A stretch of 64,000 bases of DNA, from IMG/VR virus record IMGVR_UViG_3300017963_007659, positions 62,001-126,000 of that record; one strand, written 5' to 3'. Below the pieces are notes generated by a model. The model saw only the letters and a program-made list of their open reading frames with translations, was not told the origin of the DNA and ran no database searches. The translations under genes were made by a program, and so were the position numbers. The number at the start of each line of letters is the position of its first letter. Positions within the stretch are counted from its first letter, which is position 1. Source of the DNA: a virus. This document shows positions 41,620-49,528 of this stretch, in pieces.

Positions 41620-41669
41620 AAGTCAACTGACTACGGTACTTGTAGTCAGCTGGCTATGTGAGGATGTAG

Positions 41670-41915
41670 ATGGACCTGGAGATTCTTGTAGTAGGTGGCT
41701 GTGCTTCTGTCCTGGCTATCACGGTCATGATGGTGGTGGTATTGATTCTTGTAGGGCTGTGTCTTCGCACGCTGCGGGAGATCCTGAAGCTGAACGAGCA
41801 GCACTATGGGACGGTGACGCAGTACGAAGACTTGAAGCTGAAGGAGTTCGGCAGCTTCAAGAAAGAGACACTAAACGAGCTAAGCAACATAGACTTCCAC
41901 GTCCGGACGAAGTAG
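41670..41915 (+). CDS. single-span membrane protein
   Basis: An 81-aa protein with one strong membrane helix (residues about 4-30: ILVVGGCASVLAITVMMVVV) and a charged cytoplasmic helical tail. This is the shape of a phage spanin-like or membrane-anchor protein, but there is no further evidence. The membrane helix is encoded across two copies of the ATTCTTGTAG 10-mer (41682, 41745). Confidence 0.5.
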   Translation: MDLEILVVGGCASVLAITVMMVVVLILVGLCLRTLREILKLNEQHYGTVTQYEDLKLKEFGSFKKETLNELSNIDFHVRTK

Positions 41916-41935
41916 GAGATTCTTGTAGCGGCTGA

Positions 41936-42220
41936 TTACTTCCAGAGTACAGCCATTAGTGTGTTGCCCTTGTGCTGCTCGATACAGAATATAGGCTTGC
42001 AATCACAGGTCTCACACCAGAAGTGTACCAGGATGCCGTTTCGACGCTCACTTGGGTTGTTCCGGATATCCCCGTTCTGAGTGACCTCTGTCTCCTCACC
42101 ATCTTCAGTGGTTACGATGACGTGAACACCTTCTGTGGAGTCTTCGATCGTTCGGTTGAAGACCTCGACTTTGAAGTGGTGGAGATAGTCCCCCTCGCAT
42201 TCTGGGCATTGTAGAAGCAT
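41936..42220 (-). CDS. hypothetical protein with zinc motif
   Basis: A 94-aa protein (MLLQCPECEGDYLHHFKVEV) with CPEC near the start and WCETCDCKP near residue 78. The pattern CPxC....WCExC matches small uncharacterised phage proteins. The ATG at 42220 follows AAGGAGAAACTG. An AGTCAAAG promoter lies about 38 bp upstream. Confidence 0.55.
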   Translation of the reverse strand: MLLQCPECEGDYLHHFKVEVFNRTIEDSTEGVHVIVTTEDGEETEVTQNGDIRNNPSERRNGILVHFWCETCDCKPIFCIEQHKGNTLMAVLWK

Positions 42221-42253
42221 CAGTTTCTCCTTCAAGTTTGATTTCTTCAGCTA

Positions 42254-42270
42254 TACTACTTTGACTAAGT
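42254..42270 (-). promoter_or_regulatory. AGTCAAAG-class phage promoter
   Basis: On the - strand CTTAGTCAAAGTAGTATA. The predicted +1 A at about 42254 gives a leader of about 34 nt with AAGGAG before the gene at 42220. Confidence 0.6.
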
Positions 42271-42296
42271 TTTCTTGTAGTTAGAGATAACCTCTA

Positions 42297-42542
42297 CTAT
42301 CCGAATCGCAGCGTCTTCGTCGTGTGGTCGAGGACTACACGTCCACCCCATGAGTCCATGTCTTCAAGAGTCGGCTTCGGTGGCACCCGTCGATTCCCCG
42401 CGTTTCTTGGGTCCATCCTGTACGCATCGGAGAACAGGGAGCATACGAGCCCTCCGATATACTCACCTCTGGTGACGGACTTGCTGATCTTCTCACTCAT
42501 TCTTGTAGTAGCCTTTTCAACCTCTGCCTTGCTTCGTTTCAT
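42297..42542 (-). CDS. small basic protein
   Basis: An 81-aa protein (MKRSKAEVEKATTRMSEKIS), helical N-terminus, basic, no known family. The ATG at 42542 follows GGCAGGAGGACAGG. A copy of ATTCTTGTAG at 42499 is read in the frame Thr-Thr-Arg-Met. An inverted repeat CAAGAA-AAA-TTCTTG lies upstream at 42595-42609. Confidence 0.5.
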   Translation of the reverse strand: MKRSKAEVEKATTRMSEKISKSVTRGEYIGGLVCSLFSDAYRMDPRNAGNRRVPPKPTLEDMDSWGGRVVLDHTTKTLRFG

Positions 42543-42665
42543 CCTGTCCTCCTGCCTCCCTAATCGCATGACGCACGGAAAAGCGGAAATGTGACAAGAA
42601 AAATTCTTGCCCCACTCTCTACCACGGATCTCTTGAGCGAAGTGTGCGCGAGAAAAGTCAACGAA

Positions 42666-42684
42666 AGTTAGTCAAGGTAGGGTA
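42666..42684 (+). promoter_or_regulatory. AGTCAAAG-class promoter, variant
   Basis: GTTAGTCAAGGTAGGGTAAGG differs from the core at one base (AAGG for AAAG) but keeps TAGGGTA. It lies 16-34 bp before the ATG at 42700, with AAGGAGAT as the ribosome-binding site. Confidence 0.55.
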
Positions 42685-42699
42685 AGGAGATCTGAGCCT

Positions 42700-42930
42700 A
42701 TGTCTTTGGATAAGTTCCCCTGCCGTCTGACCAAGTATGGGTTCCGTTGGGGACCTGTAGAGATCGAACGGAGGTACTCCCATCCGAACAAGGGAGCGAA
42801 GAGGGCTGTGTGGATACGCTTGAAGACGGCTCGTCAGGAGCTGACTGTGCACATCACTCCTACTGGTTTCATTCGGATTGGCGATGGGCCTCAGAAGATC
42901 GTCAAGCCCAAGGCTGTACCGAAGAAGTAG
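42700..42930 (+). CDS. small conserved-type phage protein
   Basis: A 76-aa basic, beta-rich protein (KYGFRWGPVEIERRYSHPNK) with a Lys/Pro-rich tail. The 'yGf.wGp.ev.R.......g...v.i.T....l.i.v...G.irv' pattern is common in short phage proteins of unknown role. Confidence 0.55.
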   Translation: MSLDKFPCRLTKYGFRWGPVEIERRYSHPNKGAKRAVWIRLKTARQELTVHITPTGFIRIGDGPQKIVKPKAVPKK

Positions 42931-42946
42931 AGAAGAGGTTGGTACG

Positions 42947-43312
42947 ATGACAGAAGGATTGTTGCTGGAGGCGCTGGCTTCATATCTTGAGGAGCGCGGT
43001 ATTTTTCATAGCCAGGGTGTCTTTCTGGAGATGATCGATGCGGAGATCGAGCGCGTTCAAAAGTCTTTCAGGATTACTCCTGAAAAGAAGAAGGCAGAGA
43101 AGACGTCTCCGAAGAAGGAGAAGATGACGATTGTGACTCTCGACGGTCGTATCATGAACCCAGGAGAAGACGGAGACTACGTCTTGGATGACGAGGGTGT
43201 GCCACGCTTCAAGAATCAACGCCTCCACTATGACACCGTTGTGCAGGTCATCTGTCCCTCCGAGGATAGCCGTCGTGTCTACATCGGGAATCTTGTAGCG
43301 GAAGAGCCGTAG
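42947..43312 (+). CDS. hypothetical protein
   Basis: A 121-aa protein. Helical N-terminus, Lys-rich linker (residues about 45-65) and a small beta domain (IVTLDGRIMNPGEDGDYVLD). The start at 42947 follows AGAGGTTGGTACG. The 3' part contains the 10-mer CTTCAAGAAT at 43207. No family recognised. Confidence 0.5.
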   Translation: MTEGLLLEALASYLEERGIFHSQGVFLEMIDAEIERVQKSFRITPEKKKAEKTSPKKEKMTIVTLDGRIMNPGEDGDYVLDDEGVPRFKNQRLHYDTVVQVICPSEDSRRVYIGNLVAEEP

Positions 43313-43630
43313 ATGCTAGCCTACAAGCTCTTTCGTGTCCGGAAGAAAGGGACTCTCGGGTCTCTCTTTATCAACAGGCGAGCTGTGCTCCCCTTGGGAC
43401 AGTGGATGGAAGCGGAAGCTCATGAGACCAAAGGCTATGCCTACCGTCCTGGGTGGCACGCTCTGGCGAAGCCTGTAGCGCCTCATCTTAGTCTGAAGGG
43501 AAGAGAGTGGTACCAGGTCGAGATCGACGACTACGAGGAGCACACGCGCCCTGAGAGCCAAGGTGGGAAGTGGTTCGTGGCTCAACGCCTGAAGATCCTT
43601 GGGAAGGTGCCTGATACAGAATTTTCTTGA
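43313..43630 (+). CDS. conserved phage hypothetical protein
   Basis: A 105-aa protein. YRPGWHALAKPVAPHLSLKG near residue 45 is the hallmark of a frequent uncharacterised phage family ('RpGwH....P.APHl'). It begins on the base after the previous stop. Its last codons overlap the TTGACA of the next promoter. Confidence 0.6.
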   Translation: MLAYKLFRVRKKGTLGSLFINRRAVLPLGQWMEAEAHETKGYAYRPGWHALAKPVAPHLSLKGREWYQVEIDDYEEHTRPESQGGKWFVAQRLKILGKVPDTEFS

Positions 43631-43655
43631 CATAGGGGACGGATTCTTGTAGTGT
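43627..43655 (+). promoter_or_regulatory. sigma70-like promoter TTGACA-N17-TAGTGT
   Basis: TTGACA at 43627-43632, spacer TAGGGGACGGATTCTTG, TAGTGT at 43650-43655. The leader reads GGTTCTAGTTGGAGGGAAGAAAC up to the ATG at 43679. The -35 overlaps the upstream stop codon. Confidence 0.8.
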
Positions 43656-43678
43656 GGTTCTAGTTGGAGGGAAGAAAC

Positions 43679-44113
43679 ATGCTCGCACAAGAATTCGAGA
43701 TGACGGTACGCGCAATTCAGACAGGTCAGCTTTCAACTGAAGACCCCAAGACGTGTGCTTGTCGTGGTGGCGGCTGGATTCTCACCGACTTCGATACTTG
43801 GCATGAGTGCCCTCTTCATCACCGCAAGGGCATGGCACACCCCGAAGACTGTTATCCGACTCCGTGGCTTCGAGTCACCGTTGAACACACGGACGGTTCT
43901 CCGTACTCGGGAGTTATTGGCTTCGAGCCTGATGGAGACAGAATTGAGAACAACGGTCCTCTTTACAACCTTCCTGAGACTGAGAAAGACGACCTAGAGA
44001 AGGCTCGTGGCGTAGCTCGTCGTCTCCGTGACCAGATTGGTCGCTACCAGGCTAAGGGCTACATCGCGGCGAAAGACATTCGTGTTCGTCTGGCGCGAGT
44101 GTGGGTCGATTGA
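43679..44113 (+). CDS. small unknown protein, probable early gene
   Basis: A 144-aa protein. CACRGGGWILTDFDTWHECP...HH near residues 24-45 is a possible zinc-binding segment, followed by an acidic alpha/beta region. The CxCxGGGWx.....WxxCPxH pattern occurs in short phage proteins. Sigma70-like promoter and GGAGG precede it. Confidence 0.55.
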   Translation: MLAQEFEMTVRAIQTGQLSTEDPKTCACRGGGWILTDFDTWHECPLHHRKGMAHPEDCYPTPWLRVTVEHTDGSPYSGVIGFEPDGDRIENNGPLYNLPETEKDDLEKARGVARRLRDQIGRYQAKGYIAAKDIRVRLARVWVD

Positions 44114-44116
44114 GGG

Positions 44117-44145
44117 TTGACAGGGGTAGGGGATTCTGGTAGTGT
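44117..44145 (+). promoter_or_regulatory. sigma70-like promoter TTGACA-N17-TAGTGT
   Basis: TTGACA at 44117-44122, spacer GGGGTAGGGGATTCTGG, TAGTGT at 44140-44145. The leader has the same GGTTCTAGTTGGAGG as the promoter at 43627. Confidence 0.8.
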
Positions 44146-44165
44146 GGTTCTAGTTGGAGGGCATG

Positions 44166-44507
44166 ATGGATAACATGGTCAGAAACGAGTACGGAGTCTG
44201 CGAATCGAATCCTCTTCCAGAAGGGTTCCACGACGAAGATTGTGTGGCTATCGTTCCTTGGGACTACGCTGAGCTGGCGAAGGTCACCCGATTCCGCCTC
44301 ATTTCGGACCCTGGATTCCCGATGTGGGACGTGAGCTACTGCATCGGACGTCTCCGCAATGGAGACAAAGTGTACGTTCAGCTTCCCTTCGGTCAGCTCT
44401 CGAAGAGGCGCTGGAAGACCGACTTGATTCATTATGCCAAGGCTGATGGCGTCTACGCCAAGCGGCTGGGCTTCTTCAACGCCGACGTCGTTTCCGCTCT
44501 CATCTGA
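44166..44507 (+). CDS. small unknown protein, probable early gene
   Basis: A 113-aa protein (MDNMVRNEYGVCESNPLPEG) with no recognised family. Two adjacent ATGs occur (44163, 44166); the second has the 5-nt spacing from GGAGG seen in the sister genes. Confidence 0.55.
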   Translation: MDNMVRNEYGVCESNPLPEGFHDEDCVAIVPWDYAELAKVTRFRLISDPGFPMWDVSYCIGRLRNGDKVYVQLPFGQLSKRRWKTDLIHYAKADGVYAKRLGFFNADVVSALI

Positions 44508-44526
44508 CTCTCTCCTCAGAAAGTTG

Positions 44527-44556
44527 TTGACAGTAGGTAGGGGATTCTGGTAGTGT
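44527..44556 (+). promoter_or_regulatory. sigma70-like promoter TTGACA-N18-TAGTGT
   Basis: TTGACA at 44527-44532, an 18-bp spacer ending GGGGATTCTGG, TAGTGT at 44551-44556. The leader ends GTTGGTTGGAGGAAAGC before the ATG at 44581. Confidence 0.8.
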
Positions 44557-44580
44557 GATCTCAGTTGGTTGGAGGAAAGC

Positions 44581-44919
44581 ATGTACCAAGGAAATTCCCA
44601 GTGTCGTTACCAGAAAATGTACCAGGACATGGAAAGCTTCGATGGCAACCTTCGGAATCTCTCACGTCGTGCTCTGGAGATGATCTCTGACCGCCATCCC
44701 GATTGGGAGGCTTGGGCTAAGGCACAGAAGCTTTCTAATGAGGCTATGTCCATAACCTCCAGTCTCGCGGGGATTGTCCTTCATGTCGGGTCTGACGCCA
44801 ATCTTCAATTTGTCTACAGCAGTGTAGATAAGTCGTTCGAGGAATGCTGTGCAATGCAGCGAGAAATCGAAGAGAGTCTGAAGTCATCTGGGCTGCTCTT
44901 GCCTCAAGACCTACCGTAG
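44581..44919 (+). CDS. small helical protein, probable early gene
   Basis: A 112-aa helical, acidic protein (MYQGNSQCRYQKMYQDMESF). No known family. It is the third of four consecutive single-gene units with the same promoter-leader cassette. Confidence 0.55.
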   Translation: MYQGNSQCRYQKMYQDMESFDGNLRNLSRRALEMISDRHPDWEAWAKAQKLSNEAMSITSSLAGIVLHVGSDANLQFVYSSVDKSFEECCAMQREIEESLKSSGLLLPQDLP

Positions 44920-44926
44920 AAAGTTG

Positions 44927-44955
44927 TTGACAAGGGTAGGGGATTCTGGTAGTGT
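44927..44955 (+). promoter_or_regulatory. sigma70-like promoter TTGACA-N17-TAGTGT
   Basis: TTGACA at 44927-44932, spacer AGGGTAGGGGATTCTGG, TAGTGT at 44950-44955, same leader as at 44527. From the TAG of the preceding gene onwards (GTAGAAAGTTGTTGACA...) the sequence closely repeats the region at 44515-44580, suggesting local duplication. Confidence 0.8.
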
Positions 44956-44979
44956 GATCTCAGTTGGTTGGAGGAAAGC

Positions 44980-45294
44980 ATGTCGAACGAAAGTCTCCTA
45001 GCTCTTCACTACGCGCAGATGGCTCAAGAGATCGAAGACGACCAGGCGAAGATCAGCAAGGATGACTTTGACCTTGTAGTCGACTGCACACACTGGAGTG
45101 GTAAGCGCCGACACAAGCTGTCGGACGAGGACATGTTCCGTGTCTGGACGACGGCTAACGGCTTCGGCAAAGTCACCATCGAATACATCGCGGAGAAGCT
45201 GGAGTGGGACTGGTCGCATATCCGCGACTCAGATTCCACGGCGATTGCTGCGATAGCGACCTATCTGCGGGAGCAGGGATGCGACCGTCTGTAG
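44980..45294 (+). CDS. small acidic protein, probable early gene
   Basis: A 104-aa acidic protein (MSNESLLALHYAQMAQEIED) with a possible helix-turn-helix-like C-terminal half (VTIEYIAEKLEWDWSHI). DNA binding is speculative. It shares the promoter-leader cassette with its upstream neighbours. Confidence 0.55.
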   Translation: MSNESLLALHYAQMAQEIEDDQAKISKDDFDLVVDCTHWSGKRRHKLSDEDMFRVWTTANGFGKVTIEYIAEKLEWDWSHIRDSDSTAIAAIATYLREQGCDRL

Positions 45295-45306
45295 AAAGGA
45301 GATGCC

Positions 45307-45840
45307 TTGAAACCTATTGAGACACTACTGCATTGCACGATGAAGAGGGACTACGTTGTTGGGCTCTCTCGTCAGAAAGTCCATACCGTGTGCCCTGGTA
45401 TTGTCCCCGGCAAGCCGTGGGCGAGTTTGCTAACTGCTGCTCTCCTTTGTGTAGTCTCAGTTTTCCATATCTTCCACATGGTTGCGGAGAATGAAGAAGG
45501 TGCTCTACAAGCCTTGTTCTTGGTAGGTATCATTTCTCTCGCTGCCTTCAATGTTGACTCGTTTTTCCTAGGTCTTCAGTGGAAGCTGCGCGAGAAGGTA
45601 GGAGCCAACGAAACCTGCAAGGTTATCGTGCATTTGGAAGACGGTGACGAGAGGACGTTCTCCTTCAGATCGGAGAACATCTGTGACGTAGCGTATGAGA
45701 ACCTCGCTGATGCGTTCGAGTCACAGTCTGAAGCTCGGAAAGACTATATCGAGTTCGATTACTACTCCTACCTACGAGACCAAGAAGCGGAAGAAGCAGA
45801 AGCGGCTGTGATTGCTGCTCAAGCCAAAGACCCCTCCTGA
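45307..45840 (+). CDS. membrane protein, two or more spans
   Basis: A 177-aa protein with hydrophobic helices at about residues 39-58 and 67-88, then an acidic cytoplasmic region. The start is TTG at 45307, with AAAGGAGATGCC just upstream; a nearer ATG (45302) leads to an immediate stop. Function unknown. It could be an inner-membrane host-takeover protein. Confidence 0.55.
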   Translation: MKPIETLLHCTMKRDYVVGLSRQKVHTVCPGIVPGKPWASLLTAALLCVVSVFHIFHMVAENEEGALQALFLVGIISLAAFNVDSFFLGLQWKLREKVGANETCKVIVHLEDGDERTFSFRSENICDVAYENLADAFESQSEARKDYIEFDYYSYLRDQEAEEAEAAVIAAQAKDPS

Positions 45841-45862
45841 AAATCTAGTCAAAGTATCCTAC
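45841..45862 (+). promoter_or_regulatory. AGTCAAAG-class phage promoter
   Basis: AAATCTAGTCAAAGTATCCTA matches the consensus closely. The predicted +1 A is at about 45861, leaving a short leader with AAGGAG before the ATG at 45874. Confidence 0.65.
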
Positions 45863-45873
45863 AAGGAGTTCCT

Positions 45874-46236
45874 ATGAGCGATGAAAACGACCGAGTGCTG
45901 TACGTTCTGTTGTACAGTGGAGAAGTCACACTGGTATCTCCAGACCGTGAACACACCATAGATGAAGCTAACTTTTCCGTCAACGAAAGGATCGGCGATC
46001 ACTGGCGGCACGACCTTCCCTTGGAGGCCACAGAGAAGCTATGTCGGGAGATAGATGTAGAGGTGCATACGCTCAATGCGGAGAGCCGGATGGAGCTTCC
46101 TTTTCAAGAATGGGTTGACACCTACTACCGCGAGATGAAGGAAAACGAGGGGAAGCAGGAGGAGCGCGACTACAAGCGTTACCTGGAGCTGCATGAGCGA
46201 TTCAAGGCTCGTCGCCGCGCGGAGAAATCGCAGTAA
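45874..46236 (+). CDS. hypothetical acidic protein
   Basis: A 120-aa protein (MSDENDRVLYVLLYSGEVTL) with a beta N-terminal half and a charged helical C-terminal half. No family recognised. It heads a probable operon with the peptidase gene 48 bp downstream. Confidence 0.5.
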   Translation: MSDENDRVLYVLLYSGEVTLVSPDREHTIDEANFSVNERIGDHWRHDLPLEATEKLCREIDVEVHTLNAESRMELPFQEWVDTYYREMKENEGKQEERDYKRYLELHERFKARRRAEKSQ

Positions 46237-46284
46237 TACGGGGTTACGTGTAGGTGGGACTCTCACCTTACCAAGGAGCATCGC

Positions 46285-47997
46285 GTGCCCTATCTACCCG
46301 AAGATTTTGAATTTACCGCATGGTCTGATGCTGAGGAATACTACCAGGACCTCGAATCCAGGAAGATCACCAACGTCGACCGTGCAATTCAATGGCTTCA
46401 AGATTGGGGAGAAGTCCGTGAGCATCTGGATTGCTACTACGATGATCTGTACCTCCGTATCCACCTCGATACCACGGACGAGGATGCTAAGAAGGCGTAC
46501 CACACATACAACGAGGACATCTCTCAGAAGGAGTCTGAGTGGAACAACAATCTGTGTAAAAAGCTTCTTGGACTCTCGTTTCTCGCCGACATAGCGAAGA
46601 TACCTGGCTATGACATCATCATTAAGAGCATGCAGGTCGCCGCAGCTCTCTTCAATGAGGAAGCGTTGATCATAGGTGGGGAGGAAGATACCGAAGCCTC
46701 AAAGTCCTCGGAGTTGCATAGCTCGTTGACGCTCCGCTTCAAAGGAAAGGTGCTCACTCTGGACGCTGGGATGTCTCACCTGGACTCCAAGGACCGTTCT
46801 GTTCGTGAAGAGGTTTACAGGAAGGTCGCTGCTGCTCGGAAGAGTGTCCAAGAACCTCTCAACGAGCTGATGACCTCCCTCATCGAAAAGCGTGTCAAGA
46901 TCGCCAAGTTGTGCGGGCACGATGACTACCCTCAGTACAACTTCTTGGATCGACGACGCCTCGACTACGGAAGGGAAGATTGCTACGCCTTCCACGCTGC
47001 GGTGCAGAAAGAGGTCAAGCCTGTCTACAACAAGATCCATGAGTTGAAGCGCCAACGACTTGGGGTAGACACCTTTCGACCATGGGACCTCCACTGTGAT
47101 GCTTATGGTGACGAGAGGATCATCCCCTACAAAGACATCCCAGACCTGTACACGCGCGTCTACCACATGCTGCGAGAGATCGACGAGGAAGCTGCTCGAC
47201 GCTTCGTACAGCTCGAAGCCAATGACAGACTCGACCTGGAGTCTCGCCCCAAGAAAGCCCCTGTAGGCTTCCAGACGACCTCCTTGTCGAAGAAGCTACC
47301 CTTCATCTTCCTGAGTTGCGCTCAAGCCCTGGAGGACCTCTCCTCGGTCGTACATGAGATAGGGCATGCCCTCCACTCCTTCAAGATGTATCCCTTAGAG
47401 GTGTACAACTGGAAGATCCCTACCAGCGAAGTTGACGAGCTGGCTTCTACGACGATGGAGATGCTCGTCCTGGATCATCTGGAGACCTTCTTCGATGGAC
47501 GAGATGACGCCAAGAGGGCAGCCAAACGAATCAAACTTGCCTCCTTGGATGAGATCTGTCGTCTGCTGACGTGGGTATCGTGCATAGACCGCTTCCAATT
47601 CTTCCTGTATGACTTCCCCGACGCTACACCAGAAGACAGAGATGCGAAGTGGATGGACATCATGGACCGGTACGATTCCGATGTCATTCAGTGGGGAGAC
47701 TTGGAGTGGTATAGGAGTCTCCTGTGGCAGAGACAGAGCCACATCTTCGAGAACCCCTTCTACTATATCGAGTACGGGATCTCTCAGCTCGGAGCCCTCT
47801 CCGTCTGGAAGCGCTACAAGAATGACCCAGAAGAGGCGATAGCTTGCTACAAGAAGGCGTTGTCTCTCGGCTACAGTAGAAGCGTCCCGGAAATCTATGC
47901 AACGGCTGGAGCCCCCTTCGACTGGAGCCCCGAGAGGTTCCGCGACCTTATGCAGTTCGTTTTGGATGAGTACAAAGAGACAGCTAAAGGATTGTAA
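46285..47997 (+). CDS. M3-family oligoendopeptidase-like metallopeptidase
   Basis: A 570-aa protein. VVHEIGHALHSF at about 355-366 carries the HExxH zinc motif (His357, Glu358, His361), and EVDELASTTMEML some 25 residues later gives the third ligand. This matches the M3 oligopeptidase F/M3B pattern, and the length is close to the normal 560-620. The start is GTG at 46285 after AAGGAG-CATCGC. Such enzymes cleave short peptides in the cytoplasm. It is unusual in a phage; the role (peptide turnover, signalling-peptide removal) is unknown. Confidence 0.8.
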   Translation: MPYLPEDFEFTAWSDAEEYYQDLESRKITNVDRAIQWLQDWGEVREHLDCYYDDLYLRIHLDTTDEDAKKAYHTYNEDISQKESEWNNNLCKKLLGLSFLADIAKIPGYDIIIKSMQVAAALFNEEALIIGGEEDTEASKSSELHSSLTLRFKGKVLTLDAGMSHLDSKDRSVREEVYRKVAAARKSVQEPLNELMTSLIEKRVKIAKLCGHDDYPQYNFLDRRRLDYGREDCYAFHAAVQKEVKPVYNKIHELKRQRLGVDTFRPWDLHCDAYGDERIIPYKDIPDLYTRVYHMLREIDEEAARRFVQLEANDRLDLESRPKKAPVGFQTTSLSKKLPFIFLSCAQALEDLSSVVHEIGHALHSFKMYPLEVYNWKIPTSEVDELASTTMEMLVLDHLETFFDGRDDAKRAAKRIKLASLDEICRLLTWVSCIDRFQFFLYDFPDATPEDRDAKWMDIMDRYDSDVIQWGDLEWYRSLLWQRQSHIFENPFYYIEYGISQLGALSVWKRYKNDPEEAIACYKKALSLGYSRSVPEIYATAGAPFDWSPERFRDLMQFVLDEYKETAKGL

Positions 47998-48000
47998 CTT

Positions 48001-48366
48001 ATGGCTAAAGCTAAGCTCTACAAGAAGAAAGAGACCATCCTACAGAAGAAGATCACACATACCATCCAACTTGATACTGTGATGAATGAACTTGTTCGCC
48101 GTATGAAGGAAGGCAACTTCAAGTTGGAGATAGAGAATACAAAGAAGTCCAGTGGGTCCACGTCCACACTAGACCTCCATCTGTGTATTGGAAGAGACCC
48201 TAATCTTCGGGTGGGTGGTCCTATCGTTCGGCTCACGACGGACTTGAGCGGAGATGACATCGCGAAGCTGCTTGGAACTGAGGAGATCGTCGCCGACTGC
48301 ACGAGTGCTGATGTTCTCTGCGACGATAGGGACATCGTTATCACGAAGCTCGTCAGTGAGGAATGA
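48001..48366 (+). CDS. hypothetical basic protein
   Basis: A 121-aa protein (MAKAKLYKKKETILQKKITH), Lys-rich at the N-terminus with an alpha/beta C-terminal part. It follows the peptidase gene by 3 bp and precedes the next gene by 1 bp, so it is in the same operon. No known family. Confidence 0.5.
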   Translation: MAKAKLYKKKETILQKKITHTIQLDTVMNELVRRMKEGNFKLEIENTKKSSGSTSTLDLHLCIGRDPNLRVGGPIVRLTTDLSGDDIAKLLGTEEIVADCTSADVLCDDRDIVITKLVSEE

Positions 48367-48367
48367 C

Positions 48368-49399
48368 ATGAAAGCTCTAGAACGCTATGAAGCTAAACCT
48401 GCTGAGGGAGAGGAAGTCTCCTGTTGCAGTTTTAATGGGATCATGATGGAGGTCTACGACAAGAAGCAGGAGAAGGTCGTGGGGACCTTCCCTTGTGAGG
48501 CGGGCTACGGCACGCACCTCTTCCATCCCTTCAGCCACAAGGGCAAGGACTACGCGCTCTACTCACCGGACCATACTTGTAGCCGAGTGCTGGCTCTTCC
48601 GTCCTGTGAGGATGTGGATGGGGAGATCTCGCATTCGTTGGGCTTCTGTCCGGTGGATTTCTACGTACCGACTCTTGAAGACTTCCCGTACAACAAGTAC
48701 CTTGGGCGTCCAGAGCCAGATGAGTATCCCTTCGGCTTTGTGTCTGGATGCATCTGGGGTGACGACAGGTCATGGAAGCTCCAGTTCGTTGACTTCAAGA
48801 ATCTCGACGAAGGGAAGGTCACGTTCGACGACCGTCTGGGGTACTTCGTTCTCCCGCACCATCTGTCGATCAAGGAAGCCATTGCCGGTATCCAGTACGA
48901 CCCGTCTGGAGAGAAGTACTCCTACATCAGCTTGGCGCAAGGGGTGGAGAAGTGCATCTACGACCAGGAGAAGGCTCCTGCGTACATGCTGGAGTCCAAG
49001 AAGGAGGAGTCGACGATTCTGGTAGAGGTATTTTTCAACTTCAAGAATGGAAACTTCGAGATCTGCAAGTACCTGCTGCCTATTGGTCCTCAGTGGGATG
49101 ATGGGATTCTTGAAGACCTCTACTGTGCCCTCTGTGATGTGCACAAGCTGGAGGATCCTGAGTTCAAGGGACCGCTCTACACCTACGATGAAGAGGATGA
49201 TGAGAATTTCGTGCTGCCTCCTCTCGACGAGGAGCTGAAGCGCTTCCACCATGAGATCTGTCTCGTTACAGGTCAGCACAAACCAGTCAAAGAGAAAGAG
49301 GATCTTGTCTATAATGCGTGGCTTGAGCATCGGGTCAACGTAGACAAAATAGTCAAGTCCCTCAATGCGTTCTACAGTATCGACGTGAACGTTGACTAA
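48368..49399 (+). CDS. hypothetical protein
   Basis: A 343-aa protein starting MKALERYEAKPAEGEEVSCC. The first half resembles a beta-rich domain with GTFPCEAGYGTHLFHPFSHK and YALYSPDHTCSRV, a style seen in uncharacterised phage and bacterial proteins. The second half is acidic and helical. The start at 48368 lies one base after the previous stop. The gene contains three 10-mer copies (48793, 49039, 49106). Confidence 0.5.
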   Translation: MKALERYEAKPAEGEEVSCCSFNGIMMEVYDKKQEKVVGTFPCEAGYGTHLFHPFSHKGKDYALYSPDHTCSRVLALPSCEDVDGEISHSLGFCPVDFYVPTLEDFPYNKYLGRPEPDEYPFGFVSGCIWGDDRSWKLQFVDFKNLDEGKVTFDDRLGYFVLPHHLSIKEAIAGIQYDPSGEKYSYISLAQGVEKCIYDQEKAPAYMLESKKEESTILVEVFFNFKNGNFEICKYLLPIGPQWDDGILEDLYCALCDVHKLEDPEFKGPLYTYDEEDDENFVLPPLDEELKRFHHEICLVTGQHKPVKEKEDLVYNAWLEHRVNVDKIVKSLNAFYSIDVNVD

Positions 49400-49432
49400 A
49401 TAAGCAGCAAGAAGCTGAAGAGGTTGAGGACG

Positions 49433-49492
49433 ATGAGTGAAGCGAACTGGACTTACCACTTCGGTGTGCCGATTGAAGTAGAGACAGAGTGA
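49433..49492 (+). CDS. possible 19-residue peptide
   Basis: A very short frame reads MSEANWTYHFGVPIEVETE, preceded by GAGGTTGAGGACG as a ribosome-binding site, in the 129-bp gap between two genes. It is too short to judge by composition, so this is tentative. Confidence 0.25.
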   Translation: MSEANWTYHFGVPIEVETE

Positions 49493-49528
49493 GGGTTATC
49501 TCCACCCATCTGACCAAGGAGTGAAGCT

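Noticed and set aside
49281-49300. AGTCAAAG inside the 48368-49399 gene as a promoter
   Set aside because: It lacks the TAnGGT extension and there is no gene start nearby, so it is likely a chance match within coding sequence.
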